From contig CAXKVV010001467.1 in assembly GCA_964058805.1 (NCBI GenBank), positions 1 through 16,085 of the forward strand: DNA of 16,085 nt, in the 5' to 3' direction. Source of the stretch: Schoenoplectus triqueter (lineage: Eukaryota; Streptophyta; Magnoliopsida; Poales; Cyperaceae). A program made the translations under genes and the position numbers. How positions within the stretch are numbered: position 1 is the first letter of the stretch; each line of letters begins with the position of its first letter. Below the pieces are notes generated by a model. It saw nothing but the letters and a program-made list of their open reading frames with translations. It did no database searches and was not told where the DNA came from. Positions 9,504 through 16,085 of the stretch are shown one piece after another.

Positions 9504-9811
9504 TGTGCGACCCTTTTTCGCGCGCGCCGCACCGCCGCTGGGCGATGGGTTGCGGAAGAAGGACACGGAGATCCCTCCCGAGCGTGCATCTGCTGGGTGC
9601 CGGCTGATTCTGCCGTTTAGAGATATTTGGATGCACATTCAGGGGGTTTTTTAGTGATTGTGAGTTCTTGTAGATTCCGGTGGGCGCAAGCCTCCACCGT
9701 TAATTACCCTGGGCTACTAACCTCGAGGCACCTCTGGATCTTTGTAAGAGAGAAGCAAATAGTATAGTTAAAAGATGGTCAAGTGGTCGTCTGGGTTCAC
9801 AAAAGGGGTCC
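9504..9811. other. Array flank, no gene seen
   Basis: The satellite decays into GC-rich sequence with CGCGCGCG near 9530 and then into ordinary mixed sequence. No start codon with a recognisable protein, no RNA gene and no clear transposon terminus. A few strings near the beginning (GCACCGCCG) may be decayed satellite, so the array border is uncertain by some tens of bases. Confidence 0.6.
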
Positions 9812-10080
9812 ATGGAAGACGAACCTACAAACAGATCGGTTCAGTCTTTACCGCTTCAAGAGGTAACTTTACTTACAGATCAGATTAATCTCTTCGAAGG
9901 GGTTCGAGGTGAGTCTACTACAGAACGACTCGACCTACTTCATCCTATGGAAGACGAACCTACAGACAGATCGGTTCAGTCTATGCCACCTCGAGATATA
10001 ACCCTACTACAGACCAGGTTAATCTCTTCAGAGGGGCTTGAGGTGAGTCTACTACAGAACGACTCGACCTCCGTTGATCT
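9812..10080 (+). repeat. Two tandem copies of a 135-bp unit
   Basis: ATGGAAGACGAACCTAC occurs at 9812 and 9947, 135 bases apart, and the similarity continues through AGATCGGTTCAGTCT, TTAATCTCTTC and GAGTCTACTACAGAACGACT. A 102-codon plus frame (9812-10120) spans both copies, and its first half shows the 45-residue period (MEDEPTNRSVQS then MEDEPTDRSVQS). One base is missing in the second copy near 9998-10005, so the second half is read in a different frame from the first. That argues against selection for a repeated protein. I do not recognise the peptide and do not call it a gene. Confidence 0.85.
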
Positions 10081-10483
10081 AGAAGATAAACCTACTACAG
10101 AACGGTTCTATCTTAACTAGTCAACAACCAATCACACAAAATACAACTCAAAGCACTGAGCCGGTTGATCTTGAGGTTGGTGAATCAGGAAAAGGGTGGA
10201 TATGGCCCACGTGTTTCTTCTCACCGATCTTCTAGATCATGAATTCGAAGCACTAAGCCGATTCATAAACCTAGGAAACACAATTACACACAATGTCAAA
10301 CCTGAAGCGCTGAGCCAGCTTAACATTGAGGCATGTGTTAGTGAAGGAATCTACCTACAGAACGGCTCACATTCACTGTTTTGTGGATGAATCTACTACA
10401 GAACGATTCAATCTCACAATCTCGGGAGATGAACCAGAAGACAAACTCATCGACGAATGAGTTCAATCTTACTAGCTCAAATG
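10081..10483. repeat. Dispersed short direct repeats
   Basis: The string CTAC(C)TACAGAACG occurs at about 9915, 10049, 10092, 10351 and 10393. A second string, AAGCACTGAGCCGG or close variants, occurs at 10151, 10248 and 10305. Spacing is irregular, as in a decayed tandem array related to the 135-bp unit upstream. No gene is supported here; a 64-codon plus frame at 10196-10390 has no recognisable similarity. Confidence 0.6.
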
Positions 10484-11125
10484 GTCATGAATTACTTGTT
10501 CATGACACCGAGTCATTAAGATGTCACTTCTCTCGGACATCATAATGTTCTTCTTCTTCAAAGTCGACATATCTCTCCATGTTGATGTCGCAGCTTCGGT
10601 CATTCTTCAGTGAGCGTCAAGATGTTCTTGTCCCGACTAATCATTCTATATGTTGCATTACTTGTGCAAAATCGCTATGTTGCCCTACACCCCTTGTGTG
10701 AGCGTATTTAGTCATGAGTTACTTGCTCATGGTAGTGAGTCATTAAGATGTCACCTCCCTAGGACATCGTAATGTTCTTCTTCCTCAGAGTCGACATATA
10801 TCTCCATGTTGATGTCGCAGCTCTGGTTATTCTTCATCAAGCGTCAAGATGTTCTTGTCTCGACATATCTCTTCATGTTGCTATCGAAGCCTTAGTCATT
10901 CTACGTCAAGATGTTCTTGTCTCAACGTATCTCTTCATGTTGCTATCAAAGCCTTAGTCATTCTACGTCAAGATGTTCTTGTCTCGACATATCTTTTCAT
11001 GTTGCCGTTGCAACCTTGTTTATCCTTCGTCAAGATGTTCTTGTCCTGACTAATCGTTCTAAAGGTTATATCATGTGTGCAAACATCCTCATGTTGCTCC
11101 ACACCCCTTGTGTGAGCGTATTTGT
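10484..11125. repeat. 62-bp minisatellite within a 227-bp larger duplication
   Basis: GTCAAGATGTTCTTGTC occurs at 10616, 10843, 10905, 10967 and 11029; the last four are exactly 62 bp apart and each is followed by a CGACATATCTCTTCATGTTG-like string. The distance 10616 to 10843 is 227 bp, the same as between the two GTCATGA-TTACTTG-TCATG strings at 10484 and 10711. So a 227-bp segment containing one 62-bp unit was duplicated, and the right copy gained about three more 62-bp units. The string CACCCCTTGTGTGAGCGTATTT follows the left part (about 10688) and ends the right part (about 11102). Overlapping plus frames of 61 to 150 codons here only reflect the repeat period. Confidence 0.9.
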
Positions 11126-11194
11126 TCATTTCCAAAATGTAAAAAGCCTATTACATAATATCTTCCATTATTATCTCTATTATAAAGATGCATT

Positions 11195-11202
<8 letters not shown>

Positions 11203-11263
<61 letters not shown>
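11203..11263. repeat. (ATT)n microsatellite, about 20 units
   Basis: Uninterrupted ATT trinucleotides over about 61 bases, flanked by TTTA-rich sequence. It gives a poly-leucine run in one plus frame, which is not evidence of a protein. Confidence 0.95.
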
Positions 11264-12180
11264 TTTATTTTTAAACTCTATTTATCTATGTAGAAAATTA
11301 TTTACAAAAATAATAGAAAATGGGTTAACTAGAATTTTATTTATATTTTTGGGATTTTTATAATATCTAAAATAGTAGAATTTTATTTTTATTATTTCTA
11401 AACTTTATTTATTTTGTAGAAAATCACCTACAAAATAATAGAAAATAAAATGGCTATGACTTTTATTTGTATTTTTAAAATATTTATAATAGCCAAAGTA
11501 ATTTCATTATTATATTTCATTATTTATTATGTAAAAACTATTTACAAAATCAAAAGATGGTTAGCTATATTATTATTTTTTTTTATTTTTTTTTATTTTT
11601 TTTAAATCCATAATAGCTAAAAGAAATCATTATTAATATTCTATCCTATTTATTATACTTTTCATTATATTTTTTTTATTATTTCTATTTATCATCTATG
11701 GAAAAATATAAGATTTTTATTATTATCATCATTATTTGAAAATAGCCATGAGGGATAGAATTCATTATATTCTTTATTACAATTATTATTTTTATTATTA
11801 CATTTTTTTATTCATCGAAAACATTATTGTATATTTGTATAGAAATAACAAAAGAAATACAATTCATTCTATAAAACAATATTATCATTCTTTATTATAG
11901 AAGAAAATGCATTTACTATCTATTACCATGGTTGTATATATTTTTGTATGTTTTGTGCTATTTATTTTTATTATTCTTTTTACAGAAAATATCAACATTA
12001 TCTCTATTATTATTTATTATATTTTTTTTATTTATCAAAGAATAGAGCTAATATCATTATTTATTATTGCATATTACTATTGTCATTATTATTTCATGAA
12101 AAATCACTTGAAAAATTAGTAAAATATATCTAATTATTATTCATGATTTTATTTGAATTTTTGGAATTTTTATAGTATTT
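11264..12180. repeat. Very AT-rich tract with a faint repeat of about 115-126 bp
   Basis: A recurring pattern GTAGAAAA-TT-ACAAAA-AATAGAAAA followed by ATTTTTATAATA-CTAAAA is visible with anchors at 11290, 11416 and 11531, and possibly weaker copies further on (for example near 12085-12180). Spacing is 126 and 115 bp. The copies are strongly diverged and low-complexity, so the repeat could partly be a composition effect. No gene seen. Confidence 0.4.
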
Positions 12181-13140
12181 AAAATGACAAGTCAAGGCTA
12201 GGTCAAATATATCAATATATGCAATATTTTTTGCCTTTAAATTGTTTCAACATGATTATATTTTTAAAACTGAAATATTATCATATAGAAAAATAGTATG
12301 AAAAATAAGGAAATTTTAGAAATAAATTTGAGTTAATTTGGAGTTCAGGAGTATTTTCAAATAATCTATTTACTCTATACTTTTAATATTCTGTTATTAT
12401 TTAATTATTGGGCCTAATCTGGGCTTTTGGATCCATATCAAGATTAGTGCATATCTTTCATATAACTTTACCCTCATTTGAGCCGTCCGATATGTTTTGA
12501 GATTAATTCTTAGTAGATGAACGATTTAGATGCACTCATTATTATTTATTTTAACTGTTGATTCACGGGAGACGTTGGATTTCTTTGAGATTCACTAAGA
12601 TCTGTGTCCGTGCATCAAATCTCGCGCAGAAGCTTCTCTTTATCCCCTCTATTGATCACTTCACTGAGATACGTGCTATCACGCTGCCGGTGATCGGAGC
12701 TCTTGATCGATGATCGGCCACCACCCCTAGCATCGCCTTACTCGGAGAAGTATGATCTTGATCTCTGATTTGAGATCCATCGGCCAGATTGCTATATAGT
12801 CCAGTACCGTTTCGGTACAGTTCATAATTCGGTACCGATTGCTTTTGATTGCTTATTTTGATCAAATTGCCAATTGATTCTTGTGAAATCTTTTAGATTA
12901 CTCTTCGCTAGTTGATGTCATACCGGATTATTTCTTCAATTTTGCTTTAATTCCAATCTTCTTCGAGTAATTGATCTCGTTATGTACTGGTACCACACGA
13001 TTTAACTCAAACAATCAAATTCCTTTCAACTGATGCTTGATTTTGGTAATGCTTCTCCTTTTACACATGTGATACTGTCACATTACCATGTTCAAGTCAT
13101 CAATTCAACTTCAATACAATGGTATCGGTTTGAATTCTAT
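12181..13140. other. Unclassified intergenic sequence with short palindromes
   Basis: AT-rich to about 12540, then more balanced. Around 12690-12775 GATC is unusually frequent, and around 12800-12840 CAGTACCGTTTCGGTAC and TCGGTACCGA form short inverted repeats. The 69-codon minus frame at 12656-12865 has no recognisable similarity. No transposon terminus or gene could be supported. Confidence 0.4.
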
Positions 13141-13730
13141 TGATTGCCAGACCGACAGAATTGAGAGGATGGAAATCCTTCTACCAATTTGTCTAATCTA
13201 CTGATCAAATGGAGAATGGGAGGCCTACAAGACACCTACTACCAATCTTGTGCCTTCAGACCTTTTGCTTAGAGAAGAACAAAGTAAAAAGACTGGAAAA
13301 TGGATTTAAATTCAAAATTTGAATGTTTGAGCTAAATTTTCTGATCTCATTCAGATAGCTATAGTGATTTACATTATAAATTGGGTTTGAAAAGAGTAAA
13401 ACTGAAGATCATAGATCAAGAATTAATGAAGAAATTAAAAGAAATCAAATGCAAATGAAAATTCCAATAGAAATGGCTAAATCGACTTACATAATTGCAA
13501 CAACTGAAATTCTCATCTTACATTTACCTTGTTCAATTGAGAATGCACCAAGATTGCTAAATTTCAATCTAATTGAGAGAGCTAAGCTTGCTCTACTATC
13601 AATTGATTTCAATTTCGGCCTTAGAGATGATTTTCACCCTTTCTCTTCTTTTCTGGTTCTTGTATCTCTCTCTCTCTCTCAGTTGCTAGAATTTTTTTTT
13701 TAGCTCTCCTGCTCTATCTAATTCTGTGAG
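13141..13730. other. Unclassified sequence, possible minus-strand transcribed leader at its right end
   Basis: No protein is recognised; the 84-codon plus frame at 13449-13703 looks like chance. Read on the minus strand from the TATA-like element at 13731-13740, the sequence is GA-rich (GAGAGAGA at 13680-13665), as plant 5' leaders often are. Near 13530 it contains ACAAGGTAAATG, a possible splice donor. Without a coding exon this remains speculative. Confidence 0.25.
13665..13680. repeat. (TC)8 microsatellite
   Basis: Eight TC dinucleotides followed after 11 bases by a run of ten T. On the minus strand this is a GAGA tract downstream of a TATA-like element. Confidence 0.85.
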
Positions 13731-13740
13731 TTTATATAGG
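13731..13740 (-). promoter_or_regulatory. Candidate TATA box, minus strand
   Basis: The minus strand reads CCTATATAAA, a good match to the plant TATA consensus, followed downstream by a GA-rich leader-like tract. No gene was identified on this strand to support it. Confidence 0.3.
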
Positions 13741-14030
13741 CTAAGGTGTGAAATTTGCTAAATGGTGATTGGTTGGAGGATTAGCACTTGGATCACGGCT
13801 TGGATTCAATCTCCACCCTTGGTTCAGTTTAGATCAATGGTTAGGATGTATTTGTTCTTTCTAATTACTCAATTGAGTCGGCTGTCAATGGTTAGGCCGT
13901 TTGAGTTAGTTACAAAGGTTTTCTTATTCACTCTTTTGCCACTCTCTCATATTGACTAGTCTTCATTCCTTTCTGGATCATTCTAGAATCTTCTCCATAT
14001 TTGGCAATCGTCAGGGAGTCCCTCTGGATA

Positions 14031-14039
14031 CTATAAAAC
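14031..14039 (+). promoter_or_regulatory. Candidate TATA box, plus strand
   Basis: CTATAAAAC, a good TATA match, followed by pyrimidine-rich sequence with many CTCC and TTCTTC strings, as in plant 5' leaders. A GATTGG (CCAAT on the other strand) lies upstream at about 13768. No downstream coding sequence is recognised. Confidence 0.3.
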
Positions 14040-14900
14040 CCTCTGTGTAATTAAAAATCTCCATTTCTCCATTTGAGCCCGATTTTCTACTCAATCACCA
14101 TTGTTGTTATTTCTTCTTCAATTCATTCAATTGTGAGCTCCTTTAGCCTCCTATTAGTCTCAGTAATTGATCCACCTTGTCCTTTGCATTGTCTCTACAC
14201 TCTATTGTTGAGTTTGAGCTCACTGCTCTTTACCCGATTGGTGATCTGGTGGAATACTATTGCAAAGCTCCAAAAGGTATTATCTTTGCATCCAGAGAGC
14301 ATCGCCTTGGTGAGAGAAAGCTGCTTGTTCAGTTAATTTCATCTTTACAAGCTTGCAAAGGTCAATCCTAATTTCGATCTTACTAACTGCCTCAGCTCAA
14401 TTCCCATTATTCTCTTCATATTTCTTGAAATTCATACTTGATACATGTTTTAATCAATGATATGCATCCTTCTGTTGAAGTAATTCGAAGAATCTTGTTA
14501 TCCCTAGCCTGTTCATTCATGGCGCCTCTCGGTCAATCGCGCGGAAGAAAGAGAAGAAGAGGAAGAAGGGAAGAAGAAAGCGCCTCCGGAGGGGCCGGTC
14601 TCGGCGCATGTGAACCGCAACAGGGTGGGGCCCACTGCCAGAGAAACGATGCACGAGAGCCAGGTACACAATTTGCATTCCCTCTCCGATTTAAATTCTG
14701 TCTTTTATCTGTGTGAGCTTGGTTCACATAACAGATATGCACCTTTGATTCATAATCCTGACAACAGGGTCCCATCTGTAAGACTATAGAGTCTAGGCTT
14801 ACAGTAATTGATTAGTATACGTATTAGGGCTAATTAAGCTGAGTTGGCATGTTGTGATTGGCTGCTAGGTTAACCATTCTCCTTTAGCATTAATGATTCA
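14040..14900 (+). other. Possible transcribed leader and short frame, no recognised gene
   Basis: Downstream of the TATA-like site the sequence is CT-rich, with possible splice donors (AAAAGGTATT near 14276, CAAAGGTCAA near 14357, CCAGGTACAC near 14662). An ATG in good plant context (CATGGCGCC, ATG at 14519) opens a short frame whose peptide is rich in R, G and E (MAPLGQSRGRKRRRGRREEE). This resembles low-complexity chance translation of a GA/GC-rich patch, and I cannot assign a family. A GTGGGGCCCAC motif occurs at 14625-14635. Confidence 0.2.
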
Positions 14901-14913
14901 ATTAACAGCTGTT

Positions 14914-15233
14914 GAGGTGGCCCTGTAATATGGTGCCATGTGGCATTGACAGAGTGAGATGGCTTTGTAACATTATGCCATGTGGCACAGGCTGAATGAG
15001 GTGGCCTTGTAGTATTAAGCCATGTGGCATTAGCAGAGTGAGGTGGGCTTCCCTGGTTGTGCCGTGTGGCATGTATTGGGGTGAGGTGGACCTGTCATGG
15101 CCTACCACGTGGCATGTTGGTGGGGCCCACATGTCAGGTCAGTGTGGTGGTGGGGCCCACATGGCTGAGGTGGACCAATGGGGTGCTGACACGTGGCATG
15201 AGGTGGCCCAATGAGATGTTGACACGTGTCATA
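14914..15233. repeat. 42-bp minisatellite with CATGTGGCA/CACGTGGCA cores
   Basis: TGGCA anchors occur at 14941, 14983, 15025, 15067, 15110 and 15194, giving steps of 42, 42, 42, 43 and 84 bases. Each copy has GAGGTGG, then about 20 variable bases, then CCATGTGGCA or CACGTGGCA. A diverged last copy ends in the 12-bp palindrome TGACACGTGTCA (15220-15231). The 84-base step carries GTGGGGCCCACATG twice (from 15120 and 15150). Plus and minus frames across it are by-products of the repeat. Confidence 0.88.
15120..15160. promoter_or_regulatory. Two GTGGGGCCCAC motifs 30 bp apart
   Basis: GTGGGGCCCAC lies at 15120-15130 and 15150-15160. It contains both published TCP-factor consensus sites (GGNCCCAC and GTGGNCCC). 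Further copies are at 14625-14635 and, as GTGGGGTCCAC, at 16044-16054. The motif matches are seen; binding is not shown. Confidence 0.35.
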
Positions 15234-15235
15234 CC

Positions 15236-15659
15236 CTCTCTCTTCTCTGATTCTGTGTGTATGTGTTTGGGATCTCCAGTTTGCACCCAGATGAGTCTCT
15301 GTCCCCAGATTGTACCCAGAACTGCTTTGATTAAATCTCAGTCCTTGATTAATCCATTTAATCTGCTTTTATCTTCCCTGAATTTATTTTAATAGCTCCA
15401 CTTACCCAAAAATCATGAAAATTTCACCAAAAATCCCTAAAATCATGATGATCATCCCTGTAATTTTTAATTCCATTTTTACCCCTCCTTCTCTGAATTA
15501 AAAATTCTTTTATCAAATAAACCCTATTATTTCTTCAGAATTAATCCCAGATCTCAATTGTAGCTCAGTGTCTCTGACAATTATCTCTCTCTTGCAGAAA
15601 CCACCCTAACTAAATACCAATTAGACTTATATTGATATCCATTAGGGTTTGATCTGATC
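15236..15659. other. Unclassified sequence, no gene seen
   Basis: Mixed sequence with CT-rich and AAAATCC-rich strings. It could be part of a retrotransposon, but no terminus, repeat or open frame supports that. Confidence 0.4.
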
Positions 15660-15674
15660 AACAGTTGATTACAT

Positions 15675-15890
15675 GTCAACAGTTGATACAAATCTAGACT
15701 TGATCAGATGGTTGCTCCCAGCTTTGGCACCTGATCAGTCTTGTGAAATTGACTTTCAATCCCTTAACATGAGGGTGACTTGGTCAGAGAACTGACTACT
15801 TATCAGTAATTGACACAAATCAAAGCATGGTTAGGTGGTTGCTTGCAGCTTTGGCACCAGGTCAGCCTTGAAAGCAAAATCACATTTGGA
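15675..15890. repeat. Diverged 127-bp direct duplication
   Basis: TTGATACAAATC at 15683 and TTGACACAAATC at 15810 start two similar stretches with GGTTGCT-CAGCTTTGGCACC and then GTCAGCCTTG or a close variant. Copies are clearly diverged. Within and before it, TGATCA and AACAGTTGAT strings are frequent. The remainder to the window end (15891-16085) shows no feature other than the GTGGGGTCCAC motif. Confidence 0.75.
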
Positions 15891-16085
15891 ATTTCTCATG
15901 ACTAGTTGCATCAAAATGCTAGCTTGGCATTGACATCATTTCATGTAGCATAGGGATTATACTGCTTCAGCTCCTTTCTAGGGTTAGCTCCAAGGGCAGA
16001 TTTTTAGGGTTCAACTCTGACTCCTATAATAGGTCACTGAGGTGTGGGGTCCACCTGTCAGTGAAAATGGTCACATGAGTGACTC

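Noticed and set aside
8121..9638. 505-codon minus-strand open frame (and similar frames of 180-370 codons over both satellite blocks)
   Set aside because: It is a translation of the 58-bp satellite. The consensus lacks antisense stop codons in every frame, all three frames are open at once, and the peptide cycles with a 58-residue period. No domain or codon-usage signal supports a protein.
10772..11363. Plus-strand frames of 61-150 codons, one with a poly-leucine run
   Set aside because: They follow the 62-bp minisatellite and the (ATT)n microsatellite; the reading frame shifts with each unit and the leucine run is translated microsatellite.
14519..14716. Short frame starting MAPLGQSRGRKRRRGRR as the first exon of a gene
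   Set aside because: Good start context and a possible splice donor exist, but the peptide is low-complexity, the opposite strand is also open, and no downstream exon can be recognised.

Overview
This is non-coding, repeat-dominated DNA from a plant nuclear genome, most likely a flowering plant and probably heterochromatin. The reasons are plant-type LTR retrotransposon termini, a CpG-rich satellite array, AT-rich low-complexity tracts and several unrelated minisatellites. GTGGGGCCCAC-type motifs near the right end recall promoter motifs common in grass genomes, but that is too weak to name a lineage. I found no protein-coding gene, rRNA, tRNA, CRISPR array or prokaryotic feature that I can support. 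The long minus-strand open frames over the satellite (up to 505 codons) are an artefact of a repeat with no antisense stop codons.

Layout. Positions 1-1469 are the U3 part of an LTR that reads on the minus strand. It begins with TGTTAG at 1469 and has a TATA box at 44-37 near the left edge; four copies of a 9-bp motif sit at an exact 12-bp spacing upstream of that box. Positions 1470-2219 and 6925-9503 are two blocks of one 58-bp, about 65% GC satellite, roughly 13 and 44 units. Distinguishable monomer variants recur in a fixed order, giving a higher-order repeat of six monomers (347 bp). Between the blocks, 2220-6924 is a 4705-bp insertion with TG...CA ends, flanked by a perfect 5-bp duplication (CCGGG). 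Removing it and one CCGGG rejoins the satellite exactly in phase. It is best read as a very long solo LTR, probably Ty3/gypsy-like, or a non-coding LTR element.

Positions 9504-11125 hold array-flanking GC-rich sequence and then two families of tandem duplication. The first is a 135-bp duplication whose two copies differ by a one-base indel. The second is a 62-bp minisatellite embedded in a 227-bp larger duplication. Positions 11126-12180 are extremely AT-rich, with an (ATT)n microsatellite and a faint repeat of about 120 bp. From 12180 to 16085 the sequence is moderately AT-rich. It contains two candidate TATA boxes pointing away from each other about 290 bp apart, a 42-bp minisatellite with CATGTG/CACGTG cores, and a 127-bp duplication.

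There is no gene network to describe. The history that can be read is: a 58-bp satellite with higher-order organisation formed first, an LTR element then inserted into it and lost or never had an interior, and at least one other LTR element abuts the array. The most interesting material is the satellite with its variant order and CpG-type decay, and the exactly resolved insertion.
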